Assembly (NCBI GenBank): GCA_039621445.1
Contig: CP154956.1
Coordinates: 47,287,291 to 47,351,290, forward strand
DNA: 64,000 nt
Direction of reading: 5' to 3'
DNA from: Euglena gracilis
Taxonomy: Eukaryota; Euglenida; Euglenophyceae; Euglenales
Shown here: in pieces, positions 43,135 through 54,200 of the stretch
Position numbering within the stretch: the stretch's first letter is position 1
Layout: each line of letters starts with the position of its first letter
Position numbers and translations under genes: made by a program
Notes under the pieces: generated by a model
Database searches by the model: none
What the model was told of the DNA's origin: nothing
Seen by the model: only the letters and a program-made list of their open reading frames with translations

Positions 43135-43252
43135 ACTACCCCCCCAGTCTACCGTCTGGCACCGCCAAGTTTTTATTTGTTTGCTTTTTTTGCTGAGTAG
43201 AGGAAATCTCTCTGGGAGCATTGAATCCATTGGATAATTCTCATGTCCTCAG

Positions 43253-43404
43253 ATGGGCAAACCACAAATGTGTCCCATGGTGGTTCTGATCGCACATACA
43301 ATTTACGCACCCAAATTCAGCACATACCTCAACTGCAACAGGACAAGCATTTTATGGTGATGGTTAGTGATATTGACAAGTACACCAGCCCAGAATGGAC
43401 TCTG
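43253..43404 (+). CDS. Candidate exon of unknown gene
   Basis: Between an acceptor (pyrimidine-rich, ending 'gtcctcag' at 43252) and a donor (gtgtgc at 43405) one frame gives 50 codons of balanced composition: '...SDRTYNLRTQIQHIPQL...' and '...VMVSDIDKYTSPEWTL'. Phase is one base carried in, none out, which would fit the candidate exon at 47115. No domain recognised. Confidence 0.4.
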
Positions 43405-43820
43405 GTGTGCTGATTGTTCACAGGCACAGTTTTCCTCTGTAATCCCCCCAACATATTACCCTTGGGGGATTTTGAATCCATTTTGGTTGTCGACTTCCGG
43501 ATTTGCTTTGGAACAGGATTTGCTGATTACACAGGATTAGAAAGCTGCGAATGTTTGTTTTCATGTTTGTATTTATCTCAATTTCAGATTGCGAATTGGA
43601 CTTGGTTGTTTCAGGATGTTTTTTTTTGGCTCGTTAGGAAGAAGCAATAATTGTGGCTGATTTGTGTTTCCTGGTATGGTAGAGATTCCAGGACCTTGGT
43701 ATCAACAAGCTTTTCTGGCCACTGTGTTTCAAAGTTCTCCAAGGGTGCGCCGAAGAAGAAAGTGGTTTCATATTTTAGTGGTTTCATGTATGGTGGCTCT
43801 TTGTTTCATGCAGTTGAGGG

Positions 43821-44418
43821 CAGGGTTCGATATAAGGAGGGCGTATATGGTTTTGGTGGGGGGTGTCCCCCCCCCCTCCTGGCCCGCAGCCCCCCTCCTG
43901 GTCCGGACCCCCCCCACCTGCCAGGGGGGTCCGGACTGATCCGGGGGGGGGGGGTACCCGGGACCCCCCCAAAAAGGTCATTTTTTTTACTCCGGCGCTT
44001 CGCGCCGGAGTTTTTGGTATTTTTTTTGTTGCAACAGCCAAATGTTTTCTTTCGGCTCCCTGCACTGCACGTTTATTTGCTTGTTCTTTTGCAGCTGATG
44101 TCTCGCCAGCTTCCTTTGTTTTTCACACCCTCGGAGACGGTAAAACCAACGCCAACCAGTGACATTTGTATGAATGTGGTCACAAATATGAGGCGCAGTT
44201 CATAGTGGTTGACCTACCATTGATTCTCGTTATCCTTGTTTTCAAAGTTATGCTTTGATTTCGCTGGATGTCAAACTTTTGGCCCGGCGCTTCACGCTGG
44301 GCCGAAAATCGGTCACCCGGACCGCGCCACTGTTTAGGTGGGGGGGTGTCCCCCCCCACCCCCCCCTCCTGGCCCGCAAGGGGGGACCCCCCCCCACCTG
44401 TCTTTATATCGAACCCTG
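43821..44418. mobile_element. hAT-type MITE E, copy 2
   Basis: Same termini as copy 1 (43821-43839 and 44400-44418, a few mismatches at the right). The 8-mer GTTGAGGG lies directly on both sides (43813-43820 and 44419-44426). It is longer than copy 1 because of about 200 bp of additional central sequence. Confidence 0.92.
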
Positions 44419-44426
44419 GTTGAGGG

Positions 44427-47114
44427 CCCTCAAGGTGACATCACGGCATTGGGGCCTGTGCAGTGGGGTCAACAAAAATAATTTCCTTGCTTGTTCCACA
44501 TTTGAATGCTTACCTTAACGAATCCCTCCCAAATACAAAGCCAAAATATAAAGACTTGATGTTTGATGCAGGGCTTTACACCTTTTGACAATTCTGACTG
44601 ATTTTCCCTTGTGATTGTTTTCTGCTAAAATGAACTGCCATTTTCAGATGAAAAATAAAAAGTAGGAAGATCAAGCACTACGAGAGATTGAGCTCAATTA
44701 CAACAACCCCTGATCAAAAAACAATTTTTCCACCGTCAAAACAATAGCCCATTCAAGGTCTGTGGTGCCTAGCTGACTATTCCCTTCTTCATTGCAATCT
44801 TTTAACAGGCATCAAAGAAACAGGCATGGCATATGATCAAAAATTTTGCGAGAAAAACAAAAAAAAACGTTCGGGTGGGCAAAAATTGATGGGATGGGGG
44901 GGGGCAAAAAATTTTGACGTGGGCAAAAAAAAATTGGGACTGGGGGGTAAATAATGTGAGTATAAGCTACAAAAAGGGTGAAATTTTTGGAATATTGTCC
45001 AGCATTAAACCAACGCCTGACCGGGAACCACTTTTCCACTTAAATTTTCCCACCAATATGCATGCTCCCTTCCTTGTTGTCTGGCCTTTGCCGCCAGCGA
45101 GGCTGCCAGTCCACCCAATGCATTTGCAGATAATCTTTTGGCATTTTTTGGCCATATTGAATCGAGGCACCCGTGAGTCAACACTCAAATTTCAATGAGT
45201 TGGTTTTTAATTTTGCAACAAGCGTGAAATGTTCATTAGGGCGAACTTTGCAGGGACAGGGGCAGATTCCTGACATCTTGGGCAAACATTTTGGGACAGG
45301 GGGCAAGTTTTTCTGGATGGGGGGGGGGCGAAATTTTTGGCACAGCGGGCAAAACAATTTGGGATTTGGGGTAAACCAATTTGGGGCGGGGCAAATACAG
45401 TGTGCCAAAAAAGATTTTATCCCCCTCAAGTTTTGTGGGGTTTGACCAAGTCACTACCTCTACCGCCAGTGTTGACAGGGGTTGCCATCATATGTTGTCC
45501 AAAAGTGGGACCAAAGGCCATCCACCCCAATATTGACTACCTGGCCCCATTGCCTGTGCAGGGGTTTGAGTGGCAAACAAATATGGTCACAAATTGAAAG
45601 TTTTTGCTCTCACACAACTGCCTCATATTTGCACATAGCCCTGTTACAGAGCTGGCTAGGGTGCTGCTGTGTGGGGCACGGCCGTGCTACTGTGCACACA
45701 CCACCAAAACCTAACATGGGCTTTGGGGCTTGGGATTGAGCACCACCCACAAAACAAAAAAACTCGAGGGGGTAAAAAAAGCTTTTTGGCACACTGTTTT
45801 CTTGTGGTTAGCTATAAGGATCTTTTCAGGACTTTTCCTAAAATTAATTTTTCTAAGGGTTTTTAAATGGCCCAAAATCAGTTTTTATAACTCAGCCTTG
45901 TAACTGAAGGCAACCCAAATTTCTGAACCCCTGCCTATTGGTTAAGCCTAATTAGGCCTAAAATGGTCAAAAATGGCAAATTCTTGGACTGAGTATTTGG
46001 TCTTAAGGAAGTGGGAAGGATAGGAACACAGCATATGGCCACAAACAGTTCAATCACCCAGCTTTCAAAAATTGCCTTCAAATCCAATTTTAGATCATTT
46101 TGTGTTAATTTTGCCTGTTCTGGAGGCCATTTTGTGTCGCTTTGAGCTAATTCCATTCACGTTGGATCAATCGAGCTATTTTTGAGCTGGTTTGGGGGTG
46201 TTTGTACACATTTAATGCCAAATTGCAGTATTTCGACGGATATAACAATTTATAAACTTTCACTCCACAATACTTTATCAAATCCACACAATTTGCAATC
46301 ACCCCAGCCTTTTTTTAACCTTCAATGCTGTAATAATTGTTGCTATTTGTGTACCCAACTCATTATTATTTTTTCTATTTGCAAATCATGTCTTTTAAAA
46401 GCTCAAAACCAATTTTTTTTTGCGCGATTATAAATATTGAAAATTTTAAAGTAATTTTGCTTTATTGGAAAATTGTCATTTTTATTTTCCTCTTACCACA
46501 TTCCTCATTTTTGCAGACCTATATTCTCACTATGTAGATTTTTCTTTTGTTCTTTGCAAACCACCTCATTTTGAGTCCTTTTGTTATGAAGTTTTGAAGG
46601 TTTCCTGTCTTCTCCCTTTTTTTTTTTTTCTTTTTTTTTGTTTGCTGGTTTATATGAAAAACCTAACTTTTTACAAATTTCTGAGCTCTATATTCTTGAT
46701 TCATTAATTTTTGAGAGTGTTTTTTTTGGTTTAAAATTATAGTGTTTGATTTTTTTAAAAATAATTCACTTATTCCAATGTTTCAATTTTGCTTTTTTTT
46801 TTTGTGTTTTTTTTGAGGTTTTCTGTAAAACCAATTTTTTTTGTACACCCACCAATGCACAAAATAGATTTCGACCTTGCATGAGTGGAAACAACAGCGG
46901 TTTTGTACACTCCCACTTCCAACCACATTTTTTCGCATAATCCTGCACAATCCCACATGATCACTGCACAATCCCACATAATTACTGCATAACCCCACGC
47001 GATTTGGGAAAAAATTGCCGCATTCTTGCCACCCCCTGGTGTTTGTACATGATTTCTTAAAGCCTCTTGGTTGCCCACCTGAACCTGATCATTAGTCTCT
47101 TCTTCTCTTTCCAG
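44427..47114. other. A/T-rich intron-like stretch
   Basis: Dominated by T-runs, particularly 46200-46830. Short ORFs have no recognisable domain. Clustered pyrimidine tracts and lack of homopolymer G/C distinguish it from the repeats on either side. Confidence 0.45.
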
Positions 47115-47285
47115 CGAGGTGATGTTGAGAAGCGTCTCTACAGCCTGTTGGCTGGGCTGTTGAAGGGCTTACTGCGTGAAAGCATTTCTGGTGATGCTGC
47201 GGTGCGCAAGATTAATATCGAGAAGTGTTGGAATTGGTATCGGGATGAAAAAAAACTTCTGTTGGAGTGGAAGATGGACAAGCGG
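47115..47285 (+). CDS. Candidate exon of unknown gene
   Basis: Follows a strong acceptor ('tctcttcttctctttccag'). The frame encodes 57 residues of helical, Leu/Lys-rich sequence ('DVEKRLYSLLAGLLKGLLRE', 'NIEKCWNWYRDEKKLLLEW') up to a possible donor gtacgc at 47286; the frame stays open to TGA at 47438. An alternative donor at 47320 would match the phase of the next candidate exon. No family recognised. Confidence 0.45.
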
Positions 47286-47588
47286 GTACGCTATGGAGCT
47301 TGTGGCTCTTGTGGCTCTGGTTGCAAAATCAAATGGTTTTTGAGGTTGAGATTGTTTTCTTTTGTTGTTGCTGTCATCTTCCTGGTTTGCCATTGTTCCA
47401 CTGCTCCGTTAATGAGCCTAGCTCCTGAGCAGGGCTGAAAAGGGTATGAAGGTCTCTCATTTTTCAAGAAGATATATTTTTTAAGAAAAAATATTTCTGG
47501 CCGAAAAATGTTGCTCTATAATCATGGATGAACGGAGTCAAGAGCAGAAAACACAGCGGTAAAACAAAGTCCTTTTTCATTCACTCTG

Positions 47589-47616
47589 ACTTAGGCGGCG
47601 CATCTCACATTTAAGC
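47589..47616 (+). repeat. Motif J, forward copy
   Basis: 28-bp motif of the type ACTTAGGCGGC-N5-TCGCACTTAAGC. Further copies: 51075-51102 (reversed), 59153-59180, 61690-61717, 63866-63891 (reversed). The bases inside it also match the reversed copy at 51075 over about 25 further bp. Confidence 0.7.
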
Positions 47617-47872
47617 TTTTTTTAGGTCGATGTGCACATTTTCGCAAACCGACCAGAAACCAGTTTGAGCAAGGGGTGAGAGCGAGAGGGAACAGGATTT
47701 GACGAGCAGATTATCATTTTTGGTACCGGCTCCCGGGAGTTACGTGGTTTTTTTTGCTGTTTTTTTGAGGTTGGAATGCCACAAAAACCCCCGGACCTAT
47801 CCCCCAAAGTGAAAAACACCAACAAAAACGCCAAAACCCCGGTACCGCCTCCCCCCATTCCCTGTGTGACAG

Positions 47873-47985
47873 CTGCCAGCGCCAGGAGGTGCTCCGGAGG
47901 TGGGGCGGCAGGACCACCCCTTTGCTTGCTTTCTGAAGTTTTGCGGCACGTTGTGGAGGTTTTTGAAGCTGGCTACGAAAGGAGT
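47873..47985 (+). CDS. Candidate exon, probably of the coiled-coil gene
   Basis: Acceptor ends at 47872 and a near-consensus donor gtaagtg begins at 47986. One frame reads '...CLLSEVLRHVVEVFEAGYERS' and ends in phase 0, which fits the exon at 51179. Another frame is also open, so the reading is not settled. Confidence 0.4.
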
Positions 47986-48169
47986 GTAAGTGCACATGCC
48001 ACATAAACAATGGGCTGTTCGAGAATTCTGCCACTGGTGGTCGATGAGGGGGATACAGAACACAGGTGGATTGCCACCAGTTATTGGTTGAGTTTGGTGG
48101 CACGTTGCCCATCAATGCCCCACTGATGTTTAAGGCTCCGTGGTACCCACACAACACCGTAAAGGATGT

Positions 48170-48300
48170 CGGTGTGCGCAAATGCGCACATGGACGATGT
48201 GCGCATTTGCGTTTTGTATTCTTGGTATTGGACCTCTCTGTTGAATGGTGGTATGTTTGGGTGGTTGGTGTGCGCAAATGCGCACATCAACCATTGAAAT
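48170..48300. repeat. GTGCGCAAATGCGCAC palindromes, first cluster
   Basis: Three copies of the palindrome, partly as 'gatgtgcgcatttgcg', lie at about 48174, 48199 and 48270. Similar sites occur near 50588, 50708, 51043, 59797-60195 and 61388-61600. Confidence 0.75.
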
Positions 48301-48795
48301 GGTTTCTCTTTGCAATTGTGGGCACCAACCAAAATCCTTTTCCTTTTGAAGCTTTGGCAACAGGGACTTCTAAGCCAGGAGAAGGATCAAAACAGGAGGA
48401 GAGCAGATTGCGGATGTGTTGCGTTCAAAATGGAGGTGTTGTAGGGTATGTTTGAGAAGGTCGGATGAAGTGTGTCAGTGTATTGCATTATATGGCCCCC
48501 TGAACACAGGGATTTTCAAGTCAACACACACATCCATTTTCAGCCAATGCACTGTGCCTCATTTTCGGACGAAAATGCTGGGGTGAAGGGCATTTTTAAA
48601 CTCAATTTTTCAGGATAAGACCTGAATACGTTGTTTATTTTGATAGGGGCTAAGAAATGAGTTTTCCCAGCTTCAATTGCCGATGTCCAAAGTCGGGCCC
48701 GCAGGCTGGTCATCCTGTTGTGATTAAGTTCTGCAGAATATCTCGCACTTACGGATTTTCAAACTGCAGTGGTGCCACACCCTCTAAACCCCCCC

Positions 48796-50118
48796 CAGAC
48801 CTCTCCTTAGTGTGTATCGCCGAAAAAAAATTTTGTGTATCCTGTGTATCGCCAAAAAAAAATTTGTGTATCCATGTGTATCGCCAAAAAAAATTTGTGT
48901 ATCCCCGTGTATCGCCAAAAAAAAATTTGTGTATCCCTGTGTATCTCAGTCTCTCCTCACAGCAATGAAGCAAATGTCTCTTGCTTTTTCTTCTGCGCCG
49001 GTGCGGAGCGAGGACAACAACCAGGCGGAATCGGAGGAGGGCATGGAGAGCGACAGCCCTCAATCGCCCCCTGGAGATTCCAATGTCCCACCCAGAAAGA
49101 AATTGAAATTGCCTGGCCGTGACAGGCCAATGAAAGCAAAATATTCCAAAGTAATTGGCAAAATGGTCGTCCGTGGCTCCTGTGTTCGACGGTGGGCTGG
49201 TTCCTGCGACCGCAGGACAGCCCGAAGGCAGTTGCGGACCTCCCGGGCTGACGAGGCGGACTCCTCCTCGGAGGGGTTTTCATCTTCTGATGCAGAGAGT
49301 GATGGAGACACAGAGAGAACATCAGAAAATTCTGATTCCGCTTCTTCTTATTTGAATGAACATTCGGAGGGAACATCGTCAGCTGCATCTGTGACAGTTC
49401 ACCCTCCTCCAATCGTCCCTCAAAAAAAAGAAGAGGAGCCACAAAATGTCCCCCCAGACAGTGCGTTGTATTCCTGCTCATGGTTTCAAGATCTCGTTAC
49501 CAACAATCCGATTCTCGGCCGTTTTGTGCGGAATGAGGGGTTTGAAACCAAAGAAACAATTCAATTTCTCAGCGTGGAAGACATGAGTCGTCTGGGCATT
49601 CCACCTGGTGTGAGAAGGTTATTGGAGGATGCCAAGAAACGCGTCCTTGGATCGACATCCAACTGACAATTTCAATCCCAAATGTGTGTGATCATCTGAC
49701 ATGTGCCAAAAAAAAAACTCTAAAAAGCAAAAAAAAAAATTAAAAAAAAACAGGTGAGCCGGGGTATGGGCAAATGTACCGGGGCTCTGCATTTGCCATG
49801 CGAGGGAGTAGCGCCCCTCCCCCTACCACAGCAGGGTGAGATTCCCTGCCACGCTTTTGCGGGTTGAGCTGGGGCCAATGTCCGCTCAACTTTACGGCAA
49901 TGGTGTCAACAGATCAACCCGTCCTTTTTTGTATTATTTTTTGTGTATTCATGTATTCTTTGTGTATCGCCAAAATTTTTTTGTATATCCTGTGTATCGC
50001 CAAAAAAATTTTGTGTATCCATGTGTATCACCAAAAAAAATTTGTGTATCCCTGTGTATCGCCAAAAAAAATTTTGTGTATCCCTGTGCACCTAGGATAC
50101 ACACTAAGGAGAGGTCTG
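48796..50118 (+). mobile_element. TIR element carrying a SAM-domain gene
   Basis: Perfect 23-bp inverted ends lie at 48796-48818 and 50096-50118 (starting CAGACCTCTCCTTAGTGTGT). Possible 8-bp duplication ACCCCCCC at 48788-48795 and 50119-50126; this is low-complexity sequence and weak evidence alone. Inside each end is a minisatellite of about 28 bp, 'tgtgtatcgccaaaaaaaat', four units at the left and five at the right, mostly in the same orientation. Between them is the intact SAM-domain ORF. Confidence 0.75.
48965..49666 (+). CDS. SAM-domain protein
   Basis: From the ATG at 48965 the ORF encodes 233 residues ending in TGA. I prefer this start because the upstream codons (48812-48964) are only minisatellite. 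Residues about 1-75 are polar and basic ('PPRKKLKLPGRDR', a nuclear-localisation-like cluster); 95-165 are Ser/Glu/Asp-rich and probably disordered. Residues about 175-228 match a SAM domain: 'WFQDLVTNNPILGRFVRNEG', then 'TIQFLSVEDMSRLGI' and 'GVRRLLEDAKKRV', with the Leu-x-x-Leu-Gly-Ile and final helix in place. SAM domains mediate protein or RNA binding. The ORF is unbroken, unlike most element proteins here. It may be a captured host gene or the element's own accessory protein. Confidence 0.7.
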   Translation: MKQMSLAFSSAPVRSEDNNQAESEEGMESDSPQSPPGDSNVPPRKKLKLPGRDRPMKAKYSKVIGKMVVRGSCVRRWAGSCDRRTARRQLRTSRADEADSSSEGFSSSDAESDGDTERTSENSDSASSYLNEHSEGTSSAASVTVHPPPIVPQKKEEEPQNVPPDSALYSCSWFQDLVTNNPILGRFVRNEGFETKETIQFLSVEDMSRLGIPPGVRRLLEDAKKRVLGSTSN

Positions 50119-50149
50119 ACCCCCCCCCCCACACTTATAACCCCCCCGG

Positions 50150-50480
50150 GGTTTATAGGTTCTGGTTTGGTTTGTCGGCCGAAGGGGGGTTTATAAGTGG
50201 GGGGGGTTATAGGATCCGGAATTGTTGGTGAAAATCTGACCCCCCAAAATGACCCCGAAACCCCCCCAAATTGGCAATTTTTGGCAAATTTGGTCAAACA
50301 TGGCATTTTTGATGATGGTCGGTCTCAAAAAATTGCCAAAAAATCAGTTTTTGGGTGGTTGGGGCCGGAAAAATCGTCCCCGGCGGTTTTCATTTTTCTT
50401 CCCCAGGGGGGGTTTATAGGATCCGGTTTGGTTGGTCGGCCCGAGGGGGGGTTTATAATTGGGGGGGGTTTATAAATGGG
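50150..50480 (+). repeat. 'ggggtttataggatccgg' repeat pair
   Basis: Two similar blocks (50155-50220 and 50405-50480) combine 'ggtttataggatccggttt', 'ggtcggccgaagggggg' and 'ggtttataantgggg'. Direct orientation; no TIRs identified. Confidence 0.65.
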
Positions 50481-50495
50481 GGGTGGGGTTTAAAT

Positions 50496-50496
<1 letters not shown>

Positions 50497-50568
<72 letters not shown>
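50497..50568 (+). repeat. (GT)36 microsatellite
   Basis: Seventy-two bases of uninterrupted GT. Confidence 0.97.
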
Positions 50569-50570
<2 letters not shown>

Positions 50571-51074
50571 AGTTGCTCAAAAGGTTGGTGTGCGCAGATG
50601 CGCAGACCGACCAAAAAGTCTGTTTTCGCATTTTCTCAAACCAACCACTTGCACAATTTTACAAACACACCAGTGTCAGCGGCACACATGGTTGCACACA
50701 CGGTTGGTCTGCGCATTTGCGCACACCGTCCATTCACACATTTTCCTTCCCGACCACCAATTTCTCACACAGCCAAGTTTCAGGATATCGCTTCAGGCTC
50801 AAGCACACCTCATCAAATCGTTCAGTTAATGTCCTAAGTTAATGAGACAGCCGTTGTAGGGTTCCAATCACACCTGCTGGGTGCTGTGTATATTATATGC
50901 TGCGGTGATACCTGCTCTTAGACATCCTATTTGCCAAAGTCCCTGCTTCCATCGCTGCGTCCTGGGGCACCCCATCACATCCTGCTTGCATTTTTGGGTT
51001 TTTGGGGTCATACCTTGTCGTTTTCGTAAAAAAAAACGTCGATGTGCGCATTTGCGCACATCGACAAAAAAGAA

Positions 51075-51102
51075 GCTTAAGTGCGAAATGTGCCACCTAA
51101 GT
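51075..51102 (-). repeat. Motif J, reversed copy
   Basis: Reverse complement of the motif at 47589-47616. The pair could be the ends of one 3.5 kb element or two separate copies. The presence of a candidate exon (47873-47985) between them favours separate copies. Confidence 0.65.
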
Positions 51103-51178
51103 CTGAAAAGTGCCATTTGCGTCGTTTCAACAGTGCAGTGACTGGCTGCCCGATGTGTGTGTGTCTGTGTGTGTGCAG

Positions 51179-51224
51179 CATCTCGGATCTGCAAGGGAGG
51201 ATGGAAGAACTTCTCCAGCCAAAG
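51179..51224 (+). CDS. Coiled-coil gene, exon 1 of the phased set
   Basis: Acceptor 'tgtgtgtgtgcag' ends at 51178 and donor gtgtgc starts at 51225. Fifteen codons plus one base, encoding a polar segment. An alternative frame reads 'ISDLQGRMEELLQPK' but does not match the next exon's phase as well. Confidence 0.5.
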
Positions 51225-54200
51225 GTGTGCTGCCGCGCCTCACGCCTTTTGTTTTTTTACGTCCGAACCCTGTCATTTTTGAGATGAAATTTTTTTGGAA
51301 AGCACCCCCCCCCCCGGGGGGGGTAGTGACTGACTGGCTTCCCGAAAAAAAAGTGACTGACTGGTTTTTTTAAAAGTGGAGTGACCCCCCTGGGGGTCGG
51401 GAAAAAATGTATGGTAGGGAGGTGAAGATTATGGGAAAAGAATTGTGGATCCAAATGTGCGATTGCAAACAATTCACCCTTCTCCTTCGCTGTGGAAGGT
51501 GACGATGTGGATGGGGAGTACACCGTGAGGAACGATGCGGTGGATGAGGCTGAGACGTATGTACAGCGAGTTTACCGTCCCATTTTTTAGCACCGTAAAT
51601 CCCTGGCCGCCGGCAACCGCCACATTCAAGCAACTGAACCCTGAAAGCGACACCCCGAAAAGAAGCATGCATTGTTCTAGGGACCATAATGGACGTTTTT
51701 TTATAAAAAAAACAATTTGGGCTTTGTGCCTGTTTTCAGCCGGGTTCCAGCCAGGTCCAGCTGCCAGCCGGCCGCCCTCTCCCGTCCAACGTGAATCCCC
51801 ACCCCAAGGGACGGGATCCAGTCACCCACCACTTTTTCTCAGCCAGCACCTTTTTCCAGCAGGCCCGTGAGACCCTCTGGCTGGGGGTGTCCTGAAGAAA
51901 AGACGGGTCATGTGCCACATTAGCGAAGCTTTTTCACAAGTGTCTACAAGATTCATGAATTGTGTTCATGCCCAACCTGCAGCTATTCTGCAACTCAGCT
52001 TGAACCAAGGCCCAAATGGTACCCTCACCAATGCATATTATTTGGACCGTGTACCATTGGGAAATCTGCGCTCACAAGAACCATTTTTCTGTTTCTGGCG
52101 CCCTCTTTGGCCGAGCGCGTTGTCGGCTGGACGGCCAAGGACAGGCGGCCCAGACGGACAAAAAGCCAAAACGGGGGGGGGGTCTGCAAGCCCTGCTTTT
52201 CTGTGTGTACCCTCCTGTCAACCAGGAGGTTGAGGTTTTGGCATGGCCAATTTTTTTCAAAATTTTTTACCATAAGAAAAAGTGCTTGAGAAATTTTCGC
52301 TTTTGAGGCAGGCTTCTATCCCATGACTCAAAAATTTTTTGACCCATTTTGTCACATTCCTGGCGACACATTTTTTTGACTTCTGGGAAGTAAATTTGAG
52401 ATGCAGATGTTTTCAAAACAGATGTTTCCCCCAAAGTTGTCTGCGTTTGAATTATTTCTCTTTTCTGCTTTCTCTTCTTGGTTTTTTTTGTAACCATCAA
52501 GTAGCAGGTGATTCAAAGATCAAAAATCATCTTTGAGAATTTGCCACCTTGGTCCCCAAATTTGCATGAACTAATGGCATTAGCAACAAATTCCTTTGTG
52601 CAACTTGAGAGTCATGCATGCACCTTCCCATGCTGAGTGATATCTACAGCGACAACGTTGTTTCAATGTGTTTTACAAAGCCAATTCATAAACAAAGCAA
52701 GGATTAAATAGTTAGCAAACTAAAGGGAGTGGAAGGGCAAAAGCTCAACGTTTTACATATTTTCAAATATGTCTACAAACAAGTTTAATGAGGCGGAGTT
52801 CTGGGAAAGGTCAGGTGAATGGTTCGGATTAGGGTTCAGATTTGGCTCAAAACAGAATTTAGGCCGAAAATTTAGACCTGAATTTATGTCTAATTTCCCA
52901 CCTGTTATGTTAATGCCCAAATTAGGCTGAACTGCCTTCATCGAGCAGGAAACATTACCTTAATCCCTGACCCTATTCCCAACCACTGCCGTGCCACTTT
53001 TTTTCAGTGTCCAGATCAACCTTTTGCATGGGGGGATATGCAAGTTGCATTTTTGCATTTTTTTGCATAATTTGTGTTTTGTTTTGTATAATGAAAGATT
53101 TGTGAAAAGTCGCATTTTTTTTGCACTTTTTTTGCATATTTTTTCAGGCATTTGTGCAGGCAATTTTTCCCACTTTCAGACAACTGAAAGAAAAGCTAAT
53201 CTGAAAAAAGATGCATACCTCACTTTTTTGAAATTTCCAGCAGAATACTGAAATGTTAGTGGGTAATTAGGTGAACCAACTATTTTGCAAGTTTGCACCA
53301 CATTTTCCTTTGGTGTTGCATTTTGGAGCAGTTGAAATTTTTTAAGTCCTCTCAAGCAGAAAAGTGCACAGCCCCGGGGAGCTTCCAAAGAAATTTGCAT
53401 GCAACTTATTTTTCATTTTTTGCATTGCATATTTTGAGAAGCCTTGTTGCATATCCCCCCCCCCCCGCCGCCTTTTTCAACCTCTCTTTGTCATTTGTGT
53501 CGCTCACCTGTCCTGGAAGAGACCCATCCCTACCTCGGACTGGCCAAAAATGCTGGATTTCCCCTGCCGACATTGCCTGGAAAAGAGGCCGTGGGAATCG
53601 GTATGCACAGTAGGAGGGACATAAAATGTAGTCTCATTTTTTTTGCATTTAATTGGCAGTTTAAACTAATGGTAACCCCCCCGGCCTGGGGTCCTGCTTT
53701 GCTTTAGGGGGGGGTGAGACCGCCCATGGGTAAGTGGGCCTGGGGTCCACACTCTCATCGCCCCATCCACCCCTCCAAAGATTGATCTCCGCAGCGCGCA
53801 TGGAGGCGCCCCACCGTTTTGGCCCTTTGCAGGACGCTACGCTCGACGGTGGTGCGGGACAGGGGGACGCCCGGCTCGCCCACTGCCTCTTTGGAGCACC
53901 GGGTGTCTGTGCTGCAGAAGGTGAAGGACCGGGTGTGCTGGGGCACTTCCCAGGGCACCCACTGCATCTGCATCCGCCAATTTCAATGTTTTGGTCAAGG
54001 GTTTTTTTTGGCTGGGCTCTTTTGACATTAGCTTCCCCACTGCCCTCCCTGGAACGACATTCGTTGTCGTTGACCTGATCCAAGAAAGAACACAACAAAA
54101 GGCTGCACACAGGGATCCTCCCATTTCCTGAAAAGGAAATGCCCCAAAATCCCGGAGGATCACAGAAATGGGTGGAAGTACATTTTTGTGGGAATCACAA

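Larger units (their letters stand above)
41011..43152. mobile_element. Long-TIR element A, copy 2, with nested element E1
   Basis: Left end (41011-41205) and right end (42535-42709 plus 43135-43152) match the A1 termini, including 'gtagactgggg' and the 'ctaatgtactaacgggg' type inner block. The right end is interrupted by E1 (42710-43134). The interior has a direct duplication of about 352 bp (41851-42202 and 42203-42535) and a shorter inverted copy at 41577-41615. No transposase. Confidence 0.8.

Noticed and set aside
44096-44140. 45-nt segment with good splice sites that could be another exon
   Set aside because: It lies wholly inside MITE E2, whose 8-bp duplication shows it inserted as a unit, so it is more likely chance or exonised element sequence.
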